Made by a program: the position numbers and the translations under genes. From Phycisphaerales bacterium (lineage in GTDB: Bacteria; Planctomycetota; Phycisphaerae; SM23-33; FEN-1343): 55,813 nucleotides of DNA. This document shows positions 17,075-26,870 of this stretch, piece after piece; position 1 is the stretch's first letter; the number at the start of each line of letters is the position of its first letter. The notes below the pieces were generated by a model. It searched no databases. It was given only the letters and a program-made list of their open reading frames with translations, and was not told where the DNA came from. The stretch is taken from the NCBI GenBank assembly GCA_003171335.1, contig PMYD01000050.1:1-55813 (forward strand), written 5' to 3'.

Positions 17075-18187
17075 GTGCGAATCATCAACGTTGCCGGCGC
17101 CCGACCGAACTTCATGAAGATCGCGCCGCTCATGGAGGCGTACCGCCGGTGCAAAGAGATCGAGCCCATCCTCGTGCATACGGGCCAGCACTACGATGAG
17201 AAGATGAGCGCCCTGTTCTTTCGCGAGCTGGAGATTCCCGAGCCGGACATCAACCTTGGCGTCGGCAGCGGCTCCCACGCGGTGCAGACGGCCGAGATCA
17301 TGCGCGGGTTCGAGAAGGTGGTCCTGGATTTCAAGCCCGATGCCGTCCTGGTCGTCGGCGATGTCAACAGCACCATTGCCTGCGGCCTGGTGGCGGTGAA
17401 GCTGGGTGTGCGCCTGGTGCACGTGGAGGCGGGCCTGCGCAGCCGGGATCGGTCCATGCCCGAGGAAATCAACCGCGTATTGACCGATTCGATCAGCGAC
17501 CTGCTCTTCTGCACCGAGTCGGCGGGCCAGGAAAACCTGCTGGGCGAGGGCGTGCCGGCCGAGCGCATTTTCCTGGTGGGCAACGTGATGATCGACACGC
17601 TGCTGCGCCACCGCCGCAAGGCCGAGGCCTCGGCCATCCTGGCCGAGCTGGAGCTGGCCGCCGGCCGCTACGCGGTGCTCACGCTGCACCGGCCCAGCAA
17701 CGTCGATGATCCCCAGGTGCTCTGCGGCCTGCTGGAGGCGGTGGACGTGGTGCAGCGCGACATGCCCATCGTCTTTCCCGTCCACCCGCGGACGCGCGCC
17801 AACCTGGCGCGCATGGGACTGCAGGGGCGCGTCGAGGCCATGCGCAACTTGCGGCTGATTGATCCGGCGGGGTACCTGGACTTCCTCAAGCTCACCTCCT
17901 GCGCCCGCCTGGTCCTGACCGATTCGGGAGGCATCCAGGAGGAAACCACGATTCTGAAAGTACCGTGCATCACGCTGCGCGAAAGCACGGAGCGGCCGGC
18001 CACGGCCAGCGTGGGCTCCAACCACATCGCCGGCACCCAGCCGGAAAGAATCCTTGCCGCCTACCGTGCGGCCATGGCGGAGGACCCCGCCACCTACCAG
18101 GTCCCGCCCCTGTGGGACGGCCGCGCGGCCGAGCGGATTGCCGATATTCTGGCCCAGAAACTGCCGGAATTGACTGCACGAAACTGA
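17075..18187 (+). CDS. wecB: UDP-N-acetylglucosamine 2-epimerase (non-hydrolysing)
   Basis: Interconverts UDP-GlcNAc and UDP-ManNAc in the cytoplasm, feeding ManNAc into surface polysaccharide. The 370-aa protein has the family hallmarks: VAGARPNFMKIAPL at the N-terminus, LVHTGQHYDEKM, VEAGLRSRDRSMPEE, VFPVHPRTR and the C-terminal UDP-binding LTDSGGIQEE. I chose the GTG at 17075 because AGGAGG stands 6 nt upstream; the frame is open to 16928 but lacks homology there. It diverges from the aminotransferase gene across an 870-nt gap. No ManNAc dehydrogenase (wecC) is in the window. Confidence 0.93.
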   Translation: MRIINVAGARPNFMKIAPLMEAYRRCKEIEPILVHTGQHYDEKMSALFFRELEIPEPDINLGVGSGSHAVQTAEIMRGFEKVVLDFKPDAVLVVGDVNSTIACGLVAVKLGVRLVHVEAGLRSRDRSMPEEINRVLTDSISDLLFCTESAGQENLLGEGVPAERIFLVGNVMIDTLLRHRRKAEASAILAELELAAGRYAVLTLHRPSNVDDPQVLCGLLEAVDVVQRDMPIVFPVHPRTRANLARMGLQGRVEAMRNLRLIDPAGYLDFLKLTSCARLVLTDSGGIQEETTILKVPCITLRESTERPATASVGSNHIAGTQPERILAAYRAAMAEDPATYQVPPLWDGRAAERIADILAQKLPELTARN

Positions 18188-18347
18188 CCTGGCTTCAGCC
18201 AAGGGAGCAGGCGGCTGGGTGAGCGTTTCCGACGGGAAGGACAGCCGCCCGCGTCAAAAAAATCGAAAAAATCCAATAGATTTTTGAGACAGAGCTCCTT
18301 GTAATCCAACGCTTTACCCACCTTTTTGAAACTCGAAACATATTTGC

Positions 18348-18375
18348 TTAGCTAACAAAGTACCCGGCGTATAAT
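18348..18375 (+). promoter_or_regulatory. MarR-gene promoter with overlapping palindrome
   Basis: TATAAT at 18370-18375 lies 10 nt before the ATG at 18386, so the transcript would be nearly leaderless. The palindrome TTAGCTAA (18348-18355), flanked by TTGC and CAAA, sits in the -35/spacer area and is a natural candidate MarR operator. The best -35 (TTGCTT, 18344-18349) is 20 nt away, which is long and fits a regulated promoter. Confidence 0.5.
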
Positions 18376-18385
18376 CTGAATACCT

Positions 18386-18898
18386 ATGGCAGCGAAACTG
18401 GACGAACATCCTGAACTCAACGGCTTGGAAGAAGAGGATGTCTCCCAAGCCCTCTTCCGGACGCTGTTGCGGACGCTGGGCCACATGCGGGGGGCCATGG
18501 AGCCGTTCTTCGCTGCTCACGGCATCAGCGGTCCCCAGTGGGGGGCCTTGCGCGTCCTGTCGCGGGCCGGGGCGGCCGGCGAGAAGGGCCTGCGGCTGTC
18601 GGAGCTGGCCGGGCGGCTGTTGATCCGCCCGCCCAGCGTGACGGCCATCGTGGACCGCCTGGAACGGCGCGGCCTGGTGAAACGCACCTCATCGCGCACG
18701 GACATGCGCGTCCGGGAGGCCCGCCTGACGGGCGAGGGTCGCAGGCTGGTGGGACAAATCAGCGCTGGCCACGGCGAGCGGATTCGTTCGCTCTTTGCCG
18801 GCCTGGACGCCGACCAGCGCGGGAACCTGCTGGACGGGCTGCGGAAACTGGATGCCCAGCTCGAGAAGCTGGCCCCGGGAAACGCCGCCCGAGTGTGA
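18386..18898 (+). CDS. MarR family transcriptional regulator
   Basis: Predicted dimeric winged-helix repressor of 170 aa. The helix-turn-helix is in LRLSELAGRLLIRPPSVTAI, followed by the recognition and wing region VDRLERRGLVKRTSSRTDMR, and helices at both ends would form the dimer interface. It is the first gene before a complete MacA-MacB-TolC-type efflux set 56 nt downstream, so it most likely represses that operon and itself in response to a substrate. An 8-nt palindrome in its own promoter fits autoregulation. Confidence 0.9.
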   Translation: MAAKLDEHPELNGLEEEDVSQALFRTLLRTLGHMRGAMEPFFAAHGISGPQWGALRVLSRAGAAGEKGLRLSELAGRLLIRPPSVTAIVDRLERRGLVKRTSSRTDMRVREARLTGEGRRLVGQISAGHGERIRSLFAGLDADQRGNLLDGLRKLDAQLEKLAPGNAARV

Positions 18899-18954
18899 AA
18901 TATCCGCCCGGGTCGCCCGGGTGAGAGAAGAGTCGACATCGCAAGAAGTACCAG

Positions 18955-20487
18955 ATGGGAATGCTCAAGATGGGAAAAATGAAACTAATTGGAGTGGCCA
19001 TCCTTATCGTCGTGGTGGCGGTCGGCGGGATCATCGTGTGGCGCAGGGGCAAGGGCGGTGACCCGAGCCAGTACCGCACGGCGCCGGTGCAGCGCGGAGA
19101 CCTGACGGCCATCATCCTCTCTACCGGCACGGTTGAGCCGGTGGAGGTGGTGGATGTCGGCGCCCAGGTGGCTGGGCAGATCCTGTTCTTCGGCAAGGAT
19201 ACGGGCGGCAACTCCGTCGATTACGGCTCGCAGGTCGAGGAAGGAACCATCCTGGCCCAGATCGACGACTCGCTGTACGCCGCCGACGTCAGCACCGCCA
19301 AGGCCGCGCTGGAGCTGGCCAAGGCCGGGCAGACGCGGGCGGAGGCCGACGTGATCCAGATGCAGGCCAAACTCGACCAGGCGCAGCGCGACTGGGATCG
19401 CGCCCAGAAGCTGGGACCCTCCGAGGCCCTGGCGCCCACGCAGTTCGACGCCTATAAGGCCGGCTATGAAACCGCCAAGGCCAACGTCGCCGTGGATGAG
19501 GCCGCTATCGGCCAGGCCAAGGCCACCGTGGAACAGGCCCAGGCCAACCTGGGCCGCGCCCAGCGCAACCTCAGCTATTGCACGATCAAGTCGCCCGTCA
19601 AGGGCGTGGTCATCGATCGCCGCGTGAACATCGGCCAGACCGTCGTGTCCAGCCTCAACGCCCCCAGCCTGTTTCTCATTGCCAAGGACCTGACGCGGAT
19701 CCAGGTGTGGGTCAGCGTCAACGAGGCGGATATCGGCTCGATCAAGCCGGGCCTGCCGGTGACCTTCAGCGTCGATGCCTTCCCGGATCTGACCTTCAAG
19801 GGGACGGTGGGAAAGGTTCGCCTTAACGCCACGATGACGCAAAACGTCGTTACGTACACGGTCGAGGTGAATACGGATAACGTCGACGGGCGGCTGCTGC
19901 CGTACCTGACGGCCAACCTGCAATTCCAGGTGGGTCATCGCAGCGATATACTGACCGTGCCCAATGCGGCATTGCGCTGGACGCCGTCGCCGGCGCAGGT
20001 GGCGCCGGAGTATCGCGCCCAGCTTTCGCGCCGCGGCGGCGGCCGGCGGGCGGCCGCGGACCCCGCCTCCAGCCAGCCGGCCAGCGCTGGGGCACAAACC
20101 CCGACAGATCGGCCCGGCGCGGCCAAGGGCCGCCCCGGAACCGTGTGGGTCGTGGATGGCCAGTTCCTCAAGCCGGTGGCCGTGGCTGCCGGCCTGACGG
20201 ATGGCGCGTTCACCGAGGTCCAGGGTGCGGATGTGCAGGAAGGAATGGACGTGGTGATCGGCGAGCAGATTGCCCAGGCCGCCGGCGGCGGGGCCAGCCC
20301 ATTCACACCGCAGTTGGGTCGCGCCCGTCGTCCGGCCAATCAGAGTGAAGGCGGCGCGGGTACGCCCGGTGGCCCTGGCGGCCCCGGCGGTGCCGGCGGT
20401 GGCGCGGGCGGCGCCGGTGGTGCAGGTGGTGGCGGTGCGGGTGGCGGCGCGGGCGCCGGTGGCGGCGCGGGCCGTCCAGGGAGATAG
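18955..20487 (+). CDS. MacA-like periplasmic adaptor (HlyD/RND-MFP family)
   Basis: Membrane fusion protein linking the inner-membrane ABC pump to the outer-membrane channel. Of 510 aa, residues 9-30 form the single inner-membrane helix (LIGVAILIVVVAVGGIIVW). The biotinyl-lipoyl half-motifs, the coiled-coil hairpin (about residues 110-200) and the beta-barrel (VWVSVNEADIGSIKPGLPV) follow. The last 45 residues or so are nearly all Gly, Ala and Pro, an unusual low-complexity tail. Several in-frame ATGs (18955, 18961, 18970, 18979) precede the helix, so the exact start is uncertain. The ABC ATPase gene begins 2 nt after the stop. Confidence 0.88.
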   Translation: MGMLKMGKMKLIGVAILIVVVAVGGIIVWRRGKGGDPSQYRTAPVQRGDLTAIILSTGTVEPVEVVDVGAQVAGQILFFGKDTGGNSVDYGSQVEEGTILAQIDDSLYAADVSTAKAALELAKAGQTRAEADVIQMQAKLDQAQRDWDRAQKLGPSEALAPTQFDAYKAGYETAKANVAVDEAAIGQAKATVEQAQANLGRAQRNLSYCTIKSPVKGVVIDRRVNIGQTVVSSLNAPSLFLIAKDLTRIQVWVSVNEADIGSIKPGLPVTFSVDAFPDLTFKGTVGKVRLNATMTQNVVTYTVEVNTDNVDGRLLPYLTANLQFQVGHRSDILTVPNAALRWTPSPAQVAPEYRAQLSRRGGGRRAAADPASSQPASAGAQTPTDRPGAAKGRPGTVWVVDGQFLKPVAVAAGLTDGAFTEVQGADVQEGMDVVIGEQIAQAAGGGASPFTPQLGRARRPANQSEGGAGTPGGPGGPGGAGGGAGGAGGAGGGGAGGGAGAGGGAGRPGR

Positions 20488-20489
20488 CC

Positions 20490-21209
20490 GTGCAACTGAT
20501 TGAATTGCGGGAAATTCGGAAGACCTACTACCTCGGCGAGGTGGACCTGCCGGTGCTCAACGGCATCACCTTGTCCATCGGGTCCGGGGAGTTCGTCGCC
20601 CTCACGGGCGCCAGCGGCTCGGGCAAGAGCACGTTGATGAACCTGCTGGGCTGCCTGGATCACCCGACGTCTGGAGAGTACTGGCTGGATGGGCGGGAGA
20701 TCTCGCACTCCTCGTCCAATGAACGCGCCCAGTTGCGGAACCGGATGATCGGCTTCGTGTTCCAGAACTTCAATCTGCTGCCGCGGACATCGGCCCTGGA
20801 GAACGTCATAATGCCCCTGACGTATTCCCACCACGAGCATACGGAACACGAAAACCGCATCTGGTCGACGGATCTGATGGAGCGCGTGGGCCTGGGCGAC
20901 CGCATGGACCACCAGCCCTCGCAGCTTTCCGGCGGGCAGCAGCAGCGCGTGGCCATCGCCCGCGCGCTGGTGAACCGGCCCAAGCTCCTCCTGGCCGATG
21001 AGCCCACCGGCAACCTGGACTCGAAAACCAGCGAGGAAATCCTGCTGATGCTCCAGGGGCTCAATCAGACCGAAGGCCTGACGGTGCTGCTGGTGACGCA
21101 CGATCCCGGCATTGCGGCCCACGCCCGGCGAGTCATCCGCCTTCACGACGGCCTGCTGGCGTCGGATAGCGTGCAGGTGGCTGTCGGCAGCGACGGGCCC
21201 CCAAAATAG
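20490..21209 (+). CDS. ABC transporter ATP-binding protein, MacB/LolD type
   Basis: Energises the neighbouring MacB-type permease. The 239-aa protein has Walker [10 protein letters not shown], the signature [15 protein letters not shown], Walker [14 protein letters not shown] and the H-loop VTHD. The family motif [19 protein letters not shown] is typical of the LolD/MacB mechanotransmission type. It starts with a GTG 2 nt after the adaptor stop codon, so it is clearly in the same operon. In E. coli MacB this domain is fused to the permease; here it is separate. Confidence 0.95.
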   Translation: MQLIELREIRKTYYLGEVDLPVLNGITLSIGSGEFVALTGASGSGKSTLMNLLGCLDHPTSGEYWLDGREISHSSSNERAQLRNRMIGFVFQNFNLLPRTSALENVIMPLTYSHHEHTEHENRIWSTDLMERVGLGDRMDHQPSQLSGGQQQRVAIARALVNRPKLLLADEPTGNLDSKTSEEILLMLQGLNQTEGLTVLLVTHDPGIAAHARRVIRLHDGLLASDSVQVAVGSDGPPK

Positions 21210-21232
21210 GGTGCGCAGCTTTGCTGCACACC
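21210..21232. repeat. Palindrome of the GGTGTGCAGC family inside the efflux operon
   Basis: The near-palindrome GGTGCGCAGC-TTT-GCTGCACACC lies between the ATPase stop and the permease start. It belongs to the same family as the copies at 3247-3345 and 52828-53000. Here it is inside an operon, so it cannot be a strong terminator. Confidence 0.75.
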
Positions 21233-21251
21233 GTTTGTGTTGAGGTGCAAC

Positions 21252-22625
<1,374 letters not shown>

Positions 22626-22627
22626 GA

Positions 22628-22735
22628 GGAATTGCAAATTGCGAATTGCAAATTGCAAATTGAAGAAGAAGGGACGCTGAACGTGCGATCCCGTTTCCGG
22701 CCGTGAAATTGGCAATTTGCAATTTGCGATATTTC
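22628..22735. repeat. AT-rich AATTGCAAATT inverted repeat
   Basis: The left block (22628-22665) repeats AATTGCAAATTGC, and the right block (22705-22735) has the complementary GGCAATTTGCAATTTGC. Together they can fold over about 40 nt. The element separates the permease from the outer-membrane lipoprotein gene. Related DNA is at 4333-4365 and 55793-55813. Confidence 0.75.
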
Positions 22736-22747
22736 TGGGAGGACGTT

Positions 22748-24250
22748 ATGGCCCCGCGGAGCGTGCTTTCGCCTGTTCTGTTTCTTGCCGTTGTGGCCGC
22801 GCTGTCCGGCTGCAAAGTCGGCCCCAACTATCGTTCCCCCGCCGTTATGTCGCCGCCGTCGGCGTGGCAGGACGGGCTGCTGGAAGCCTCCACGCAGCCG
22901 GCGGTGAGCACGCGGCCGGCCGAGTTGACGCGCTGGTGGCAGACTCTGGGTGACCCCGAGCTGACCAGCCTGGTGGAGCGCGCCCTGGGAAGCAGCACCA
23001 ACGTGGCGCAGGCTCGGGCCCGCTTGCGCCAGGCGCGGGCCCAGCGCGGCGTCGTGGTGGGTGGCTTGTTCCCCAACATCTCCGATGCGGCCGAATACCA
23101 GCGCGGCGAGGCCTCCGAGCGGAGCACCTCGGGCGTGCCCGGGGCGGGCAAGCCCACGCCCCATAGCCTGTTCCAGAACAGCGTGGACGCCTCGTGGGAG
23201 CTGGATGTCTTCGGCGGACTCCGGCGGTCCGTCGAGGCGGCTGATGCCTCCGTGCTGGCCGCGCAGGAAAGCCTGCGCGATGTGCAGGTCTCTACCGCCG
23301 CCGAGGTGGCCCTGGACTACGTGCAGCTTCGCGGCCTGCAGCAGGAAATCGTCATCGCCAAGGAGAACCTCGCCACCCAGCAGCACACCGCCGGCATTGT
23401 TCGCGAGCGGCAGGCGGCGGGATTCGTCAGCGCGCTGGATGTGGCCAACGCCCAGGCCCAGGTGGCCACCACGCAGTCCACCATCCCGCCGCTGGAGACG
23501 TCCGCCCGCCAGACGATTTACGCGCTGAGCGTTCTGGTGTCCGCCTACCCGGGTGATTTGCTGCAGGAGCTGTCCCGGCCGGGGCCGGTTCCCCTGGTGC
23601 CCGTCGAGGTGCCGGCGGGCCTGCCGTCGGACCTGCTGCGCCGCCGGCCGGATATCCGCGCCGCCGAGGCCAATCTTCACGCCGCCACGGCCGAGATCGG
23701 CGTGGCCACGGCGCAGCTTTACCCCAGCTTCGCCCTGACCGGCTCGATGAGCTGGCAGAGCACCAAGCTGGCCAACTGGTTCGACAGCTCATCGCGAAGC
23801 TGGTCGGTCGGCCCGACGGCCAACTGGGCGATCTTCCAGGGCGGCAGCCTCATCTCGAATATCCGCGTGCAGCAGGCCCTGCGCGATCAGGCCTACATCA
23901 CGTATGTCAATACCGTGGAGACGGCGGTAGAGGATGTCGACAGCGCCCTGGTGGGGCTCGCCCAGGAGCAGCTCCACCGCGCGGAGCTGACCGACGCCGT
24001 AACGTTTAACCGCCAGGCGGTGGATCTGTCGATGAAGCTGTACACCGAGGGCAATACCGACTTCCTCAACGTGCTGAACGCCCAGCGCTCGCTCTTTGCC
24101 GTGGAAGTTGCCCTGGTCCAGAGCGACAGTACGCTGGCCACAGACCTGGTCTCGCTCTACAAGGCCCTCGGCGGCGGCTGGGAAGATCAGTCCGCCGCGC
24201 CGGGTAAACCCCTGGTCATTCCCACCACGGCCCCGGCCGCGGGGCAGTAA
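22748..24250 (+). CDS. Outer membrane efflux lipoprotein (NodT/OprM type)
   Basis: TolC-like outer-membrane channel of the efflux system, 500 aa. The signal peptide ends in the lipobox LSGC near residue 22, followed by KVGPNYRSP, the typical NodT start. Two outer-membrane-efflux-protein repeats follow, with the signature LLRRRPDIRAAEANL and AQLYPSFALTGS in the second. The ATG at 22748 has GGAGG about 6 nt upstream. It closes the marR-adaptor-ATPase-permease series, so the whole tripartite pump is encoded as one unit. A strong hairpin follows at 24271. Confidence 0.93.
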   Translation: MAPRSVLSPVLFLAVVAALSGCKVGPNYRSPAVMSPPSAWQDGLLEASTQPAVSTRPAELTRWWQTLGDPELTSLVERALGSSTNVAQARARLRQARAQRGVVVGGLFPNISDAAEYQRGEASERSTSGVPGAGKPTPHSLFQNSVDASWELDVFGGLRRSVEAADASVLAAQESLRDVQVSTAAEVALDYVQLRGLQQEIVIAKENLATQQHTAGIVRERQAAGFVSALDVANAQAQVATTQSTIPPLETSARQTIYALSVLVSAYPGDLLQELSRPGPVPLVPVEVPAGLPSDLLRRRPDIRAAEANLHAATAEIGVATAQLYPSFALTGSMSWQSTKLANWFDSSSRSWSVGPTANWAIFQGGSLISNIRVQQALRDQAYITYVNTVETAVEDVDSALVGLAQEQLHRAELTDAVTFNRQAVDLSMKLYTEGNTDFLNVLNAQRSLFAVEVALVQSDSTLATDLVSLYKALGGGWEDQSAAPGKPLVIPTTAPAAGQ

Positions 24251-24270
24251 ACAACAAATGGCACCGGTTT

Positions 24271-24313
24271 AAGTGTTACAGTCTTTATGCTGAGCATGAA
24301 GACTGTAACACTT
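24271..24313 (+). terminator. Strong stem-loop after the efflux operon
   Basis: Twenty-nucleotide arms starting AAGTGTTACAGTCTT pair at 19 of 20 positions around a 3-nt loop (TGA), 20 nt after the last operon stop codon. No T-run follows, so it may be an end-stabilising or attenuating hairpin rather than an intrinsic terminator. Confidence 0.5.
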
Positions 24314-24385
24314 AGAGCGGATTGCATTAGCACGTAGCGTACGGGCAGTTAATCGTACCGTTGCCTAAGACCCTCAGGTTGTTCC

Positions 24386-24573
24386 CATAGGCCATGGCTT
24401 CAGCCATGGTGTCTGGACGCCGACAACGAATCTCCGGAGCCCGTTTCAACGGGCTTATCGTCCTGGCTTGAGCTTGGCCGTTGTGGCTGAAGCCAAAGGA
24501 TTGAAGGGCGTTGAAACGCCCTGGGGAAATTCCTTGGGCTGTTCGCTCACCACGGCCCAAGCCGTGGCCTATG
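24386..24573. repeat. Cloverleaf-like element with complementary hairpin loops
   Basis: The 9-nt closing arms CATAGGCCA (24386) and TGGCCTATG (24565) enclose four hairpins at 24392-24409, 24439-24454, 24505-24522 and 24550-24567. The loops of the second and third, TTTCAA and TTGAAA, are exact complements and could kiss. The gap 24251-24751 has no gene. It could be a dispersed repeat or a structured RNA; nothing fixes its transcribed strand. Confidence 0.6.
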
Positions 24574-24751
24574 AGAACGGCTTGGCCGCCGGCTCATCGC
24601 TTTCGGTTGAATTTGCTTAGACCCCTTGCGTGTGAAAGCAGCCCAAAGTAGGCGATGCCGCAGTCAGCATCAACCGCTACAGGCAATCGCAAAGCGCTCT
24701 AGACCGTTGTGTTCGCGGCCATCTCGTATGACAATGCCACGCACGTGAACC

Positions 24752-25882
24752 ATGTCACTTGACCCGGATAAATCCGCCTTCCCATCGCCCGCCAAGGACG
24801 ATTTACCAGCGCCCCCGGCGGCATCCCCGGCCGGGCCGGCGGAGATCTCGCTGCCGGCTGATGCCCGGTGCTTCCAGTGCGGCTATCTCCTGCGCGGACT
24901 GACGTTGCTGCGCTGCCCCGAGTGCGGCCGGCCGTTTGATCCGGGGGAATATTACGAGACGTACCTGCCGCTCTGGCCGGTCCTGGTGGGGTTGTATCTG
25001 CTGGGTAGGGGCCTCGCGGAGGGGATTCGCTATGTCTTCGACCTTGCCCGGGAGTTATCGCTAAGTGGGGCGGTGCCGATCAGCCAAAGCTTGGGCCTGG
25101 TTGGCATTGCCTTGGCCTTGGCGGCGGCCTATGGCTTCTTGCGCCGCCGGCGCTGGGCCCGGGCGGTAGGCTGGGGCTGGGTGATCCTTCCAACCTTGCT
25201 GGCGATAGGGCAACAGGCGGTGTTTGTCGGCGATTTCTGGCGTCGTTTGCCGACCTTCTATCTGATGGTGACAGTTTTGTGGCAAACTACCCAAATCCTG
25301 CTTCCCTCCATTGGCCTGGGGGTTTTCCTGCGTACGGGCATGCGCCGCCAATCGATGCTGACCGTGCCGCAGGGAAAGGCGCTGCCCGTTGCCCGCAGCT
25401 ACGGCGCTGCCCAGCGCGACTGGCTGGCGTTCATGATCCTGCTGCTGGCGGGTGTGGCGCTGATGCATCTATACAGCCTGATATTCGTGGCGACGGCTGT
25501 CCTGTTTCCATCTTCGCCGACCTCATTCAACCTGCCCGCCAGCCAGATTTGGGGTCTGGCCCTCGACATGTTCATGGTTGTCTGGCCCCTGTTTGGCATT
25601 TACCTGCTGGGCGGCCGGCCGGGCCGTATCACGCTGGTGACGGGGATAACCCTGCTGATCTGGGGGCTGATCATGACGGTGAACTTCCTTGTCTATGTCG
25701 CGACCCCCGTGAGTCAGAATCCCGCAGCCACGATCCCCAGTAGAGCGCAGTTTCCGCTGATGCCATACTTGGTTACCGTCATTACGGGGCTGATTCAATA
25801 CGGGGTGCTCTACATCTTCGCCCGGCTCGCGCGGCGGCGCGAGCTGGAGGAATCGCCGCGGCGGGTTGGACCGGAGGGGTGA
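24752..25882 (+). CDS. Zinc-ribbon polytopic membrane protein, function unknown
   Basis: A 376-aa protein I cannot name. A Pro/Ala-rich start leads to a zinc ribbon made of CFQC (Cys40, 43) and CPEC (Cys55, 58), then about seven hydrophobic segments from residue 73 onward. The layout, a short rubredoxin-like ribbon ahead of a membrane domain, is common in Planctomycetota proteins of unknown role. It stands alone between the efflux operon and the tig leader. Confidence 0.7.
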   Translation: MSLDPDKSAFPSPAKDDLPAPPAASPAGPAEISLPADARCFQCGYLLRGLTLLRCPECGRPFDPGEYYETYLPLWPVLVGLYLLGRGLAEGIRYVFDLARELSLSGAVPISQSLGLVGIALALAAAYGFLRRRRWARAVGWGWVILPTLLAIGQQAVFVGDFWRRLPTFYLMVTVLWQTTQILLPSIGLGVFLRTGMRRQSMLTVPQGKALPVARSYGAAQRDWLAFMILLLAGVALMHLYSLIFVATAVLFPSSPTSFNLPASQIWGLALDMFMVVWPLFGIYLLGGRPGRITLVTGITLLIWGLIMTVNFLVYVATPVSQNPAATIPSRAQFPLMPYLVTVITGLIQYGVLYIFARLARRRELEESPRRVGPEG

Positions 25883-26002
25883 AACGAGGCCCGCGGCTTA
25901 TTGCACGCTCATCGCTGGCGCGGTGGTCCGGCAGGTGAAAACCGCCAAGCCTTCTTGACTCTAAACTCCGCCTCCGATCTCGGTCCCCGCGATTTTTTCC
26001 TA

Positions 26003-26030
26003 TTGACAGCCGGAAAAACAATGATAGAAT
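26003..26030 (+). promoter_or_regulatory. Probable promoter reading into the palindrome array and tig
   Basis: TTGACA (26003-26008) and TAGAAT (26025-26030) are 16 nt apart. Transcription would start near 26037 and run through the palindrome array at 26301-26690 before reaching tig at 26871, giving a leader of about 830 nt. By eye only. Confidence 0.55.
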
Positions 26031-26300
26031 GTCACTAACTAGCCACAACATGGAGTGTCTTATAAGGAGACGCTGAAAAGAGAATATTTCTAAGGCTTGG
26101 CTGTTACTACAATCCTCGTAAAGATAATGCTTACACATTCACATCTGAGTGTTTCCAGCCAGGCGTTTTCGATGCCGGCGGTTCGGTCTGCGGGACCGAA
26201 AGTGATTGGGCCTGCGCGATTCGAGGAGCTGCAGGTAAATGCTTATATTCATGTAAAACATATACTTAAGAATATCGGTCGTTGTCGAAGAGCTTCACTC

Positions 26301-26690
26301 AACTGGCGAATTTCACCAGTCGGCCAGCGGACTTTGCATGGTGACCGCAGCTCAATTGCGGAGTTTCCGCAGTGGCCGGCTCCTGGGCCATGCCGAGAAG
26401 CTCGAATGGCGAATTTCACCAGTTGGCCGGCGGACTTTGCGTGCCGGCAGCGGCATGACTGCGATTTCCCCAGTTGCCGCCTCCGCACCCTTGCCGGGGA
26501 GACTTCAACTGGTGAATTTCACCAGTCGGCCGGCGGCTTCGGGGTCCAGGAAGAGCTTCAACTGAGGAATTTCCTCAGTTGCCCCGGCGGCTTCAGGGTC
26601 CAGGAAGAGCTTCAACTGAGGAATTTCCTCAGTTGCCGGGGGCAGCTCGAGGGTCCAGGAATGGCTTCAAGTGCGGAATTTCCGCGGCTG
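26301..26690 (+). repeat. Eight-unit palindrome array upstream of tig
   Basis: Palindromes with a GAATTTC-type core are centred at 26311, 26364, 26414, 26465 (decayed), 26517, 26570, 26624 and 26679; spacings are 53, 50, 51, 52, 53, 54 and 55. Stems change in a paired way: CTGGTGAATTTCACCAG, CTGAGGAATTTCCTCAG (twice), GTGCGGAATTTCCGCGG, TTGCGGAGTTTCCGCAG. Linkers are partly conserved (GGGTCCAGGAAGAGCTTC in later units, CGGCGGACTTTGC in early ones). The gap 25883-26870 has no convincing gene; open frames across the array are not coherent because the spacings are not multiples of three. Confidence 0.9.
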
Positions 26691-26870
26691 CCACGCGAAT
26701 CTGCGCGGAAACGCGGCAGATTTCTTCCGATGCAGCGGATTTCTTCCGATTGACGACGGCATACGATTTACATACAGTCTGCCCTCCAGCCTCTGGGAGC
26801 TGGCGGGTTGCCCTATCGTCGCCGGGACGCGCGTGCGTTGGTCGCGACGAGGGCGGTGGGAGTAACACCA

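Noticed and set aside
26301..26690. CRISPR array
   Set aside because: The repeated unit is a short palindrome with changing stems, spacers are partly conserved in sequence, and no cas gene is present.
26097..26753. Open frames across the palindrome array that look like repeated peptides
   Set aside because: Unit spacings (50-55 nt) are mostly not multiples of three, the repeated peptides fall in different frames, and there is no convincing ribosome binding site. They are translations of the repeat.
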